A DNA stretch of 64,000 nucleotides from Cytophagales bacterium (lineage in GTDB: Bacteria > Bacteroidota > Bacteroidia > Cytophagales > Cyclobacteriaceae). The DNA lies in NCBI GenBank assembly GCA_020402945.1, contig JADBYQ010000029.1, forward strand, positions 26,011 to 90,010, in the 5' to 3' direction. Positions 1 to 7,459 of this stretch are shown piece by piece (position 1 is the stretch's first letter; every line of letters begins with the position of its first letter). Under the pieces are notes generated by a model. It saw nothing but the letters and a program-made list of their open reading frames with translations. It had not been told where the DNA came from and made no database searches. Position numbers and translations under genes: made by a program.

Positions 1-720
1 CATGATGCCGTGCTTGTATGCAATCTCTTTTACAGCTGTTTTGAACAATGTCGCGCGATCTGCTGCTTCAATCAAACCTGCATACTGAATCGCGGCTTCT
101 AAAACTCCTGGGCCTGTTTCGGTGTGTAGTCCTTCAATAGGCACTCCAAACTTTTTTAGCAAATCAAACAAATCAGAGAAGAATGGGCTTTCTAAACTGG
201 TTCGCAAAATAGAATACCCAAACATGCCCGGAGTAAGTGGCGTCAGGTTTTTATAATTTTTATCCTGTGCACTTTGAGGTGTTTCTTGAAAATTAAACCA
301 TTCGAACTCTTGCGCAAAGATGGGTGTAAAACCTTCGTGTTTTGAATCGGTATAGACTTTCTTTAATAATTGCCTTGGACAAACAAATGCCGGATTTCCT
401 TTCGCGTCCATGATCTCTCCCAGAAAAAAAGGAAGATCATTCTCCCAAGGAATTTTTCGAAACGTAGAAAAATCAATTCTCGTAGGTGCATCAGGATAAC
501 CAGTATGCCATCCAGTATAGGTTCCGTTATCGTACGCTACGTCATTGGCATCCCACCCAAAAGCCACATCACAAAAAGTCGTTGCGCCATCTGTGAAAGA
601 AAGGAATTTTTCTGCCGAAATATATTTGCCGCGCAATATGCCGTCAATATCTGCATAAGCAATCTTTACTTTTCCAGAGGGGTGATTTTTTACAAACTTA
701 AAAATCTCTTGCGTAGTCAT
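1..720 (-). CDS. Glutamine synthetase family protein, N-terminal part (runs off left edge)
   Basis: The frame is open from an ATG at 720 to the window edge, giving 240 residues of an incomplete protein. It carries glutamine-synthetase features: a beta-Grasp-like N-terminus with an IAYADIDGILRGKY stretch, an EFEWF motif near residue 135, and a TETGPGVLE motif near residue 200 that corresponds to the ExGPGQxE metal/ATP region. Proteins of this type ligate ammonia or an amine to the gamma-carboxyl of glutamate with ATP. The N-terminus looks more like the gamma-glutamyl-polyamine/ethanolamide synthetases than housekeeping GlnA. The ethanolamine-type permease gene ends 5 bp upstream on the same strand, so the two are probably co-transcribed and the amine substrate may be imported. 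The family call is secure; the substrate is inferred from context. Confidence 0.85.
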   Translation of the reverse strand, partial: MTTQEIFKFVKNHPSGKVKIAYADIDGILRGKYISAEKFLSFTDGATTFCDVAFGWDANDVAYDNGTYTGWHTGYPDAPTRIDFSTFRKIPWENDLPFFLGEIMDAKGNPAFVCPRQLLKKVYTDSKHEGFTPIFAQEFEWFNFQETPQSAQDKNYKNLTPLTPGMFGYSILRTSLESPFFSDLFDLLKKFGVPIEGLHTETGPGVLEAAIQYAGLIEAADRATLFKTAVKEIAYKHGIM

Positions 721-725
721 GGCTT

Positions 726-2033
726 TCAAGAATTTTTGGAATTCCAGGCTTTAAAGATGCCATAACTTACTCCAATAATCAAAAAATAAAGGCCTGCTAA
801 CTCCAAATTAAAAATCGCCATTGCCACAAAAGAAAATGACGCAATGCCAAGGGCCACCAAAGGAAAAATGGGATAAAAAGGGACACGAAAAGGCCTGACC
901 AGATGTGGTTCTTTCTTACGGAGCTGAATTAATGATAACATAGAGATATTATACAAAGTCAACGCACCAAATACAGCAACTGTGATTATCTCACCAGTCT
1001 TGCCAGTCAACAATGCCAATATGCCCAACCCCATATTTACAAGCAATGCATTGGCTGGTGTTTTAAACTTTCTATGAACCTTGCCTAAGAATGATGGAGC
1101 ATACCCAACTCGGCCAAATTCATAAGTCGACCGACCCGCTGCCAACATCAATCCATGAAAAGAAGCAATCAAACCAAAAATACCAACGATTAGTAAAAAT
1201 CGAAAATTCAAAGAATTGGCATCAACTACTTGCGCTAAAGCCAACGGCAAAGGTGAATCCGAAACCGTTCCGTTCGATTTAAAAACAATGGCTTCCCAAC
1301 CGGCCACCCCGATTGAGCTAACAAATGTGACAATACACAAAATGACGAGTGTTGCTATTGCTGATCCAAACCCAACAAGAATTGTGCGCTTTGGATCAAT
1401 GGCTTCCTCTGCCAAATTAGCGACTCCCTCAATTCCTAAAAAAAACCAAATCGCAAAAGGAATAGCCGAGAGCACACCTGCATAACCAAATGGAAATGCA
1501 TTCTGTTGCAAATGGCTAAGTTGAAATTTCGGGACTGTAAGCCCTGCAAAAAACAGCAACCCCATTACCGCAAGAATGGTAATCACCAATTCAAAAGTAG
1601 CAGCCACTTTTACGCCTGAAATATTCAACGCAACAAAAATGAAGTAGGCAAGAATGGAGAAGAGTAAAACCGATATATCAGGAAAGAAAATATTTCCATA
1701 TGAACCGATGGCAAACGCAATAGCCGGTGGTGCAAAAATGAATTCGATGTTCTGTGCCATGCCTGTAATGAATCCAACATCTTTTCCAAAAGCACGATTG
1801 GCATAGTCAAAAGCTCCTCCTGACTTGGGGATGGCACAAGCCAATTCCGTGTAACTAAATGTAAATGTGATATAGAGAATGATGATAAAGAAAATGGCGA
1901 TCGCGAGCCCAAGCGTTCCACCTTTCTCCAAACCTAAATTCCACCCAAAATAGTTTCCGGAAATAACGTAGCCAACGCCTAAGCCCCACACCATCGCTGG
2001 CGTGAGTGAACGTTTGAGGTGAGGTTGTGACAT
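726..2033 (-). CDS. Amino acid/ethanolamine permease (APC superfamily)
   Basis: A polytopic membrane protein of about 435 residues with roughly 12 hydrophobic segments. The N-terminal VGYVISGNYFGWNLGLEKGG and ELACAIPKSGGAFDYANRAFG stretches are typical of the APC superfamily and resemble the ethanolamine permease (Eat) subfamily closely. It would import a small amine or amino acid with protons across the inner membrane. I prefer the ATG at 2033 because it gives a normal cytosolic N-terminus (SQPHLKRSLTPAMVWGLG); an in-frame ATG at 2072 would add 13 residues. The gene ends 5 bp before the glutamine-synthetase-like gene. A short DUF5522 gene precedes it on the same strand. The APC call is firm; ethanolamine as substrate is a family-level inference. 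Confidence 0.82.
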   Translation of the reverse strand: MSQPHLKRSLTPAMVWGLGVGYVISGNYFGWNLGLEKGGTLGLAIAIFFIIILYITFTFSYTELACAIPKSGGAFDYANRAFGKDVGFITGMAQNIEFIFAPPAIAFAIGSYGNIFFPDISVLLFSILAYFIFVALNISGVKVAATFELVITILAVMGLLFFAGLTVPKFQLSHLQQNAFPFGYAGVLSAIPFAIWFFLGIEGVANLAEEAIDPKRTILVGFGSAIATLVILCIVTFVSSIGVAGWEAIVFKSNGTVSDSPLPLALAQVVDANSLNFRFLLIVGIFGLIASFHGLMLAAGRSTYEFGRVGYAPSFLGKVHRKFKTPANALLVNMGLGILALLTGKTGEIITVAVFGALTLYNISMLSLIQLRKKEPHLVRPFRVPFYPIFPLVALGIASFSFVAMAIFNLELAGLYFLIIGVSYGIFKAWNSKNS

Positions 2034-2098
2034 GAAAGGCTTTGGGTAAAAGAGTTCAACCAAATTAGCCAAAAATTCACAGGCATCAAAAACGAAGG

Positions 2099-2287
2099 CT
2101 ATTTACTCTTTTTGTTTTTAAATCCGTTTGGACAATGGCGACAACCACTTTGACAGCAGTAGCCTCTTTTGAGATGAAAGGCTTCCGTAAAAACCATAAA
2201 ACCGTTTTCCGCATAGAAATCTGGCGACTCATTCTTTTCAGAACCAGCGATCGCGTCCACTTTCGGATCAATTAGTCTCTTTGCCAC
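2099..2287 (-). CDS. DUF5522 domain-containing small protein
   Basis: A 62-residue protein containing FTEAFHLKRGYCCQSGCRHCPNGF, the conserved core of DUF5522. The CC-x-x-x-C-x-x-C cluster suggests metal binding. The function is unknown. It starts just after the stop of the BtuB-like receptor gene (3 bp gap, same strand), so it is probably the tail of the cobalamin-riboswitch-controlled transcript. No signal peptide or membrane segment is visible, so it should be cytosolic. Recognition is from the Cys motif and the length, which fits the family. Confidence 0.8.
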   Translation of the reverse strand: MAKRLIDPKVDAIAGSEKNESPDFYAENGFMVFTEAFHLKRGYCCQSGCRHCPNGFKNKKSK

Positions 2288-2290
2288 CTG

Positions 2291-4159
2291 TCAAAAATTA
2301 TACTTCACCCCAACTACATAATTTCTTTCTTGGGTAGTAAAGCCGCAAACGCCAATAAACTTTTCATTTAACAGATTATTAATTAATCCATAGATCGAAA
2401 ATTTTCTATCAAACAATTCCTGCGAAGCAGAAAAATTGATTAGGTCATAAGCATTTAGCTTTACTTCGCTAGCCATAAAATTTTCATCGTAATATAAGTC
2501 AGTTCGTGCGCTTGTATGCAAATAAGTGGCTGTGAGAAGCGTGCCCTTGCCGACCCGATAGGTCGCACCTGCACCCCACTTTTCTTTGGGTATGCGGTAG
2601 AAAGACTTCTCATTGTCGCTGCTTTGGCTGGTATAGTCTGCACGAAAGCTGAGTACGTTACTAAAATGATAAGCAGCATCCACAGTAACACCGCTCACTT
2701 TCCGGGTAGCGGCCAGATTTTCATAACGGGTAATGTAGCCGATCGTGTTTTGTTCATTTCGAAGAAAATTAACAGCACTGATGGAAAACTGGTTATTAGC
2801 AAAGCTCACTCCATATTCGTAGTTGACATTCTCTTCAGGTTTTAAATTTCTATTGCCAAAAGGCGAATACAGTTGATATAAACTTGGTGTAACAAACGAA
2901 GACGAAACCGAGCCGAAAAATTTAAGTTTTGAATCCGCAGCAATATTTACAGTCCAGGATGGATTCAGATTATACAACAACTTGCTCCCGTATTCGCTGT
3001 GTGTATTCAATCGGGTGCCAACGTGTAGTTGCAATCCTTTTTCGAAATCTAAAAATAAAGAAGTGTAAGGATCAACAATGATAAACCGGGTCGTGTCGAT
3101 TGTGCTCACATTCTTCTCTCCGAATTTTAGTTGTTGAAAACTAACCCCACTCAATAGTTTGACATAACCACTTAGCTGATGGGTATGAATTACTTCGGTA
3201 AAAAAATTACTCCCATCGTAAGCGGTCGGATACAAACTGGTAAATTCTCGGTTGTTACTCAGCTGTTGGGCTGTTAATTGTACACTTCCGTTGGTGTAGG
3301 TATAATACCCTTTGAAACCAACACGGATTTGTGATTGCACCAGACTATTGCTTGCATCTTGAAAGGCTCCATCATCATACTTCGCATCCAGCCAATCGGT
3401 GCCGCCAAAAATATCCAGTTTAAATTTTGGACTGAATTGGTAGCCCACTTTTAAAAATCCGTTTCTTCGGGTTATTCCATCTTTATCAAAATTACCAGCA
3501 CCATTTTTTTCAGTAGCAGCAGAAAAACCTTCTGATGAAAAGTTGTTGGCGAGCACTTGAAAAGTAAGCTTATCAGCCTTTCCATTCAAGTTCAAATTTT
3601 GCCCAAAGCTATTCCAACTTCCTGCATTCAAATCAATACTCCCATGCAATCCCGCTTTATCCGCATTTTTTGTTTGTATGTTAATAACTGACGCTGCCGC
3701 ACCCGATCCATAAAGCGTACTCAATCCACCTTGCAACACCTCCACATTTTTTAATTGATCGGTGGCTATGTAACGTAAATCATAAAACGCATCAATGCCA
3801 GAAGGGTCATTCATAGGTATACCATCTACTAAAATCAACGTTTGCCGATTGCGCGCACCTCGCACATAGTAGTTAAGGTTAGATCCGGGCGTCCCAAAAT
3901 TTCCATCCACTTGTATGCCAGCAAGGTTGTTGAGCAGATCAGAAAAATTTCTTCCCGGCTGTTCTCGTAGTTGCTGTTCACTTAAGCGCAAAATAAACTT
4001 GCCTGATTTTTCGATGGGCAAATCAAACTTAGTTCCAGTTACCACCACTTCCTGCAAAGTGCGCACGGAATCTTGCGCTTGCTGGGCAGTTGTTTTACTT
4101 GGCGCCAGCCACCAAAGGACAATTAGAGTGATTGCCCAGACTCTTTTTTCTTTCTTCAT
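2291..4159 (-). CDS. btuB: TonB-dependent outer-membrane receptor, BtuB-like
   Basis: A 622-residue protein with an N-terminal signal peptide (hydrophobic run followed by SKTTAQQ). A plug domain follows at about residues 30-150, with LQEVVVTG, YYVRGARNRQTLILVDGIP and VEVLQGGLSTLYGSGA. A 22-strand barrel ends in the aromatic C-terminus KYNF. The protein transports a large ligand through the outer membrane using TonB energy. The length matches BtuB, and unlike SusC-type proteins there is no carboxypeptidase-like N-terminal domain. The 5' leader carries a cobalamin riboswitch, and a BtuF-like lipoprotein gene is divergent, so vitamin B12 or another corrinoid is the likely cargo. The receptor class is certain; the B12 substrate follows from the riboswitch. 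Confidence 0.88.
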   Translation of the reverse strand: MKKEKRVWAITLIVLWWLAPSKTTAQQAQDSVRTLQEVVVTGTKFDLPIEKSGKFILRLSEQQLREQPGRNFSDLLNNLAGIQVDGNFGTPGSNLNYYVRGARNRQTLILVDGIPMNDPSGIDAFYDLRYIATDQLKNVEVLQGGLSTLYGSGAAASVINIQTKNADKAGLHGSIDLNAGSWNSFGQNLNLNGKADKLTFQVLANNFSSEGFSAATEKNGAGNFDKDGITRRNGFLKVGYQFSPKFKLDIFGGTDWLDAKYDDGAFQDASNSLVQSQIRVGFKGYYTYTNGSVQLTAQQLSNNREFTSLYPTAYDGSNFFTEVIHTHQLSGYVKLLSGVSFQQLKFGEKNVSTIDTTRFIIVDPYTSLFLDFEKGLQLHVGTRLNTHSEYGSKLLYNLNPSWTVNIAADSKLKFFGSVSSSFVTPSLYQLYSPFGNRNLKPEENVNYEYGVSFANNQFSISAVNFLRNEQNTIGYITRYENLAATRKVSGVTVDAAYHFSNVLSFRADYTSQSSDNEKSFYRIPKEKWGAGATYRVGKGTLLTATYLHTSARTDLYYDENFMASEVKLNAYDLINFSASQELFDRKFSIYGLINNLLNEKFIGVCGFTTQERNYVVGVKYNF

Positions 4160-4299
4160 TTTTAAAAAAGTTTAAAGGTTTGAAAAAAGAATAAAAGGCT
4201 GAAAATGAAACGATGAAAATGCACTGATAGGAACCTGCAGAATCCTGACACTACATTCTTCAAATGAATCACAGTCGCTTTTTACCCGAAGCACTGATA

Positions 4300-4475
4300 T
4301 TAATTGCATTTCGGCAGGTCTCCTGGCTCTCCACATTCGCTAACGCCTTCCCATCCGCCTAAGGCGGACAGTGGCTTAGATAGTTAGTTCATTACGTGGA
4401 CTACAGTTGCGGGAACAGCCCCCGAATCGAACGGGGTTCCCTTTTAATCTTCTGATGATGTAACTCAACAGAAAA
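4300..4475 (-). promoter_or_regulatory. Cobalamin (AdoCbl) riboswitch
   Basis: Read on the minus strand, the leader of the btuB-like gene contains the B12-riboswitch landmarks in order: AAAGGGAAC..., GGGGGCTGTTCCCGCAACTG, GCCACTG, GGGAAGGCG, and the B12-box GAGCCAGGAGACCTGCC (about 4315-4331). A TCCGCCTTAGGCGGA hairpin sits between GCCACTG and GGGAAGGCG. About 140 bases separate the riboswitch from the receptor ATG. The expected behaviour is repression of the downstream receptor when cobalamin is abundant. Outer boundaries are approximate. Confidence 0.93.
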
Positions 4476-4490
4476 ACCGCAATACGGGCG

Positions 4491-4498
4491 CAAACATA
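4491..4498 (-). promoter_or_regulatory. -7 box of the btuB leader promoter (TATGTTTG)
   Basis: The minus strand reads TATGTTTG, a perfect match to the Bacteroidota TAnnTTTG -7 element, just upstream of the riboswitch. No clear -33 TTTG is visible at the usual spacing. On the opposite strand TAAACTTG (4509-4516) may serve the divergent btuF gene, which would then be nearly leaderless. Confidence 0.5.
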
Positions 4499-4520
4499 AT
4501 AAATTCTGTAAACTTGTGGG

Positions 4521-5681
4521 ATGAAAACAGATTTTAGATTTGCGATTTTAGATTTTAGATTGGTGTTTACCTTGTGGTTTGCAGTTGGCAGTCTGCTTTC
4601 ATGTAACAGCAAAAAAGACTCGGCTACAAATTCAGAAAATACTTCAGTTGCAAAATATGCCGTTGGTTTTAAAGTAACCCTTGTTGGCAATTCTAAATTG
4701 GTTGAAGTCAAGCAACCTTACCAAAACGCGACTTCAGGCTATCAGTACTTATTAGTTCCAACAGGTGAAGAACCACCAACACATGATGAAACAACACAAG
4801 TAATTACTGTGCCCGTAGAAAATATAGTATGCACCTCCACGACCCACATTCCCTTGCTCGACTATATCAACGAAACAGAAAAACTCATTGGCTTTCCCAC
4901 CACGGACTATATCAGTTCAGAGAAAATGAGAAAAAGAATTGATGCAGGCTTGGTAAAAGACCTGGGCATCGACAAAGGCATGAACATTGAAATGCTCTAT
5001 ACACTCAAACCTTCACTTGTCATGGCTTACACCATGACCAAAGATTTAGGTCAACTTAAAAAAATCCAGGAGCTGGGCACCCCTGTAGTGATCAACGCGG
5101 AGTATTTAGAAAAACATCCGCTCGGACGTGCGGAGTGGATCAAGTTCATGGCGCTCTTCTTCGGCAAAGAAAAAGAAGCTGATTCTGTTTTTGCTGAAAT
5201 CGAAAAAGAATATTTGAGCACGCAGCAATTAGTGAACGAAGTAAAAACCAAACCAACCGTACTCAGCGGCATTGTGTATGGAGATGCCTGGTTCATGCCC
5301 GGTGGCCAAAACTACGCTGCCAAACTACTGAAAGATGCAGGCTGCGAATACTTGTGGGCGTCCGATTCGACCAGCGGTTTTTTGCAATTGAGTGTTGAAT
5401 CTGTCTATGCCAGAGCAAAAGAGGCAGACCTTTGGATTGGAGTTGGTTCTTTCAAAAAATTAGAAGAAATCAAAGCAACAGAAGAACGATACGCGTTATT
5501 CAAGCCCTTCAAAGAACAGCAAGTCTATTCATATGACGCTCGAAAAGGCGCCAAGGGAGGTAGCGAGTTTTTAGAACTCGGCTACCTGCGCCCCGATTTA
5601 ATTTTGAAAGACTTAGTGAAAATTGCACACCCAGAACTAATGCCTAGTTATGATTTGTTCTTCCACAAAAAATTGAACTGA
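4521..5681 (+). CDS. btuF: Periplasmic substrate-binding lipoprotein, BtuF-like
   Basis: A 386-residue protein with a lipoprotein signal (LWFAVGSLLSC, lipid-attachment Cys28). It has the two-lobed fold of helical-backbone binding proteins, with VITVPVENIVCTSTTHIPLL and LKPSLVMAYTM in the first lobe. Members deliver corrinoid or ferric-siderophore ligands to an ABC importer. The divergent B12 riboswitch and receptor make cobalamin the most likely ligand. The permease and ATPase genes (btuC, btuD) are not in this window. The first 40 bases of the gene consist of repeated GATTTTAGATT words more typical of intergenic DNA in this group, and they encode the start of the signal peptide. An iron-siderophore role cannot be excluded. 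Confidence 0.8.
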   Translation: MKTDFRFAILDFRLVFTLWFAVGSLLSCNSKKDSATNSENTSVAKYAVGFKVTLVGNSKLVEVKQPYQNATSGYQYLLVPTGEEPPTHDETTQVITVPVENIVCTSTTHIPLLDYINETEKLIGFPTTDYISSEKMRKRIDAGLVKDLGIDKGMNIEMLYTLKPSLVMAYTMTKDLGQLKKIQELGTPVVINAEYLEKHPLGRAEWIKFMALFFGKEKEADSVFAEIEKEYLSTQQLVNEVKTKPTVLSGIVYGDAWFMPGGQNYAAKLLKDAGCEYLWASDSTSGFLQLSVESVYARAKEADLWIGVGSFKKLEEIKATEERYALFKPFKEQQVYSYDARKGAKGGSEFLELGYLRPDLILKDLVKIAHPELMPSYDLFFHKKLN

Positions 5682-5735
5682 GCTTTTTCCACTAAGGTTT
5701 CACCATCAAAAGCTCCCAATCTATCATTTCAGAAC

Positions 5736-5774
5736 ATTTGACAAATTCGGAATCAGATTCCGGATTTGTCAAAT
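5736..5774. repeat. 39-bp near-perfect palindrome, upstream copy
   Basis: The left arm ATTTGACAAATTCGGAATC (5736-5754), one central A, and the right arm GATTCCGGATTTGTCAAAT (5756-5774) are reverse complements except for one base. It ends 16 bp before the ATG of the DUF4143 ATPase gene, and a second copy lies directly after that gene. It could form a hairpin in RNA or a cruciform in DNA, or serve as the end of a dispersing unit. Confidence 0.9.
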
Positions 5775-5779
5775 TTCAT

Positions 5780-5787
5780 TATCTTTG
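5780..5787 (+). promoter_or_regulatory. -7 box TATCTTTG for the DUF4143 gene
   Basis: TATCTTTG is a perfect TAnnTTTG box ending 3 bp before the ATG at 5791. The transcript would be essentially leaderless. The bases where a -33 element would lie fall inside the upstream palindrome, so the palindrome may affect expression. No good -33 TTTG is seen at the standard spacing. Confidence 0.5.
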
Positions 5788-5790
5788 CCT

Positions 5791-6954
5791 ATGGTCATTC
5801 GAGACGCCTCTACCAAGCTCCTTCAACTGGCAAAAAAATTTCCGGTTGTTGGCCTATTAGGCCCACGCCAATCCGGTAAAACCACCTTGGCAAAAGATTT
5901 ATTTAGCAAGAAGCCCTACGTGAGTTTTGAAAATCAGGATACTGTATTACTTGCCCTCAACGACCCTCGTGCGTTTTTAAAACAATACAAAAACGGAGCG
6001 GTGTTTGACGAAATACAGCGCGCACCCCAATTGTTGTCCTACCTACAAGAATTAGTGGACAGCCATACTAAAAAATCAAACTTGTTCGTGATAACGGGCT
6101 CACAAAACCTCCTCCTGTTGGAAAACATCTCTCAAACGTTGGCTGGGAGGATAGCCTTTATCCAACTACTGCCATTTAGCATTGCTGAATTAGCAAAAAC
6201 TTCTTTCAAAAAACAAGCACTTGATAGCTTCATTTTGAAAGGTGGTTATCCACGGGTCTACCAGCAGCGCATTGCGCCACGCGACTATTACCCCAATTAC
6301 TTGCTTACCTATGTAGAACGGGACGTACGCCAAATAAAAAACATCAGCAACTTAGGACTCTTTCAGCGCTTCCTTAAAGTCTGTGCCACGCGCGTGGGGC
6401 AACAGATCAATTATTCTTCTATGGCCAATGACTGTGGTATTGACCAAAAAACAGTACTGAACTGGCTAGGCATCTTAGAGGCGAGCTTCATTGCAATTCG
6501 ATTGCAACCGTTTTATAAAAACCTTGGCAAACGCTTACTGCAAATGCCCAAACTTTACTTTTATGACACAGGGCTTTGTTGCTCGCTGCTCGAAATTGAA
6601 AATGAAAAGCACTTGGCAAACCATCCGCTACGAGGAGCGTTACTAGAGAACCTGATCCTTCTTGAATTGCTGAAAGGTCGGCTTAATCAAGGCTTACGAA
6701 GTAATTTGTTCTACTGGCGCGATCGCACAGGCAACGAAATTGATATATTGATCGATCAACCGAGTGGCGCCATTCCCGTTGAGGTTAAATCGGCATCCAC
6801 TTTTAACTCAGATTTTCTGAAAGGAATCAACTACTGGCAAAAAATCAATCCCAAAGTAAAAACTAGTTATCTTGTTTTTACTGGCAAAGACGGGGAAACG
6901 GACAGAACCAAGATTCTGAATTGGCGGAATTTGGATAAAATAAAGTCGAAATAA
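5791..6954 (+). CDS. AAA ATPase with DUF4143 domain
   Basis: A 387-residue protein. The N-terminal AAA domain has Walker A GLLGPRQSGKTTLAK (about residues 22-36), Walker B AVFDEIQRA and a sensor-like LFVITGSQN. A winged-helix-like middle contains YSSMANDCGIDQKTVLNWL. The C-terminal DUF4143 region has NEIDILID...PVEVKSAS, which resembles the catalytic core of PD-(D/E)xK nucleases. The family is widespread, with poorly defined function. I start it at ATG 5791 rather than the TTG two codons earlier because of the -7 box. The gene stands alone, tightly bracketed by two copies of a palindrome (16 bp before the start, 4 bp after the stop), which suggests it moves or is maintained as a cassette. Confidence 0.88.
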   Translation: MVIRDASTKLLQLAKKFPVVGLLGPRQSGKTTLAKDLFSKKPYVSFENQDTVLLALNDPRAFLKQYKNGAVFDEIQRAPQLLSYLQELVDSHTKKSNLFVITGSQNLLLLENISQTLAGRIAFIQLLPFSIAELAKTSFKKQALDSFILKGGYPRVYQQRIAPRDYYPNYLLTYVERDVRQIKNISNLGLFQRFLKVCATRVGQQINYSSMANDCGIDQKTVLNWLGILEASFIAIRLQPFYKNLGKRLLQMPKLYFYDTGLCCSLLEIENEKHLANHPLRGALLENLILLELLKGRLNQGLRSNLFYWRDRTGNEIDILIDQPSGAIPVEVKSASTFNSDFLKGINYWQKINPKVKTSYLVFTGKDGETDRTKILNWRNLDKIKSK

Positions 6955-6958
6955 AAAA

Positions 6959-6994
6959 TGACAAATCCGGAATCAGATTCCGGATTTGTCAAAT
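6959..6994. repeat. Palindrome, downstream copy
   Basis: TGACAAATCCGGAATC (6959-6974), a central A, and GATTCCGGATTTGTCA (6976-6991) form a perfect inverted repeat. It is the same element as at 5736-5774, with one arm base differing between copies. It begins 4 bp after the DUF4143 stop codon. It may also act as a transcription terminator stem, but no strong T-run follows. Confidence 0.9.
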
Positions 6995-7003
6995 GTTCTT
7001 GTC

Positions 7004-7153
7004 TCATTTTTTCTTCAAATACACATTTCCATACTTTAACTCAAAGCGATATCCCGGGTCATTGCCAAGTTGAACGGTGAAGAGCGCATAAAAATCTTCA
7101 TCTTTCCTGCGCGAAAACGGATGGTGAAAATTAGAGTAGATTTGAAAAGTCAT
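7004..7153 (-). CDS. Small hypothetical protein or gene remnant (49 aa)
   Basis: The minus strand reads from ATG 7153 to TGA 7004. The 49-residue product has a natural-looking composition: MTFQIYSNFHHPFSRRKDED, then FYALFTVQLGND, ending YGNVYLKKK. It has aromatic and charged residues and no low-complexity frame-shadow character. I do not recognise a family. It ends 10 bp from the downstream palindrome, so it may be a short real gene or the tail of a gene disrupted when the DUF4143 unit arrived. Confidence 0.35.
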   Translation of the reverse strand: MTFQIYSNFHHPFSRRKDEDFYALFTVQLGNDPGYRFELKYGNVYLKKK

Positions 7154-7459
7154 ATTATGGAACCAGAAATTTTATTCTAAAACTGAAAAAATTAGCAATA
7201 TCCATCACATCCGTCATCTCAAGTTTCTGTTTCGGCAGGCGGTGGGCGAAACCGACAGACAGGAAATACCCTAATTCGAGGCCTGAGTTTCAAAAGAGGA
7301 TATTGCCTCGTCTAAATTTCCACGCTACGAAACAGCAAAGTCAACCCGAAAACCCTGATTGCAAGCGCTAGCGTTCAAAAGTGAATAGCTCGAATTTAGT
7401 ATTGGAATTTTCAGTTTCAGAATTATTGCAATTTAAATAAAAAATAATACCTTCAAGTT
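7154..7459. other. Intergenic stretch with an imperfect inverted repeat
   Basis: No coding frame is credible here. The only structure is an imperfect hairpin around 7224-7267, with arms TTTCTGTTTCGG and CCGACAGACAGGAAA and an inner GTTTCG/CGAAAC pair. The last 60 bases are AT-rich and presumably hold the promoter of the secreted protein at 7460; no clean TAnnTTTG is visible. Confidence 0.4.

Noticed and set aside
4376..4711. A 111-codon minus-strand frame across the riboswitch and btuF start
   Set aside because: It overlaps the cobalamin riboswitch and the signal-peptide coding region of btuF, and its composition is that of a frame shadow.
7224..7267. Hairpin in the gap before the secreted protein as a riboswitch or end of a mobile element
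   Set aside because: Arms are imperfect, no second copy is seen in the window, and no known riboswitch landmarks occur.
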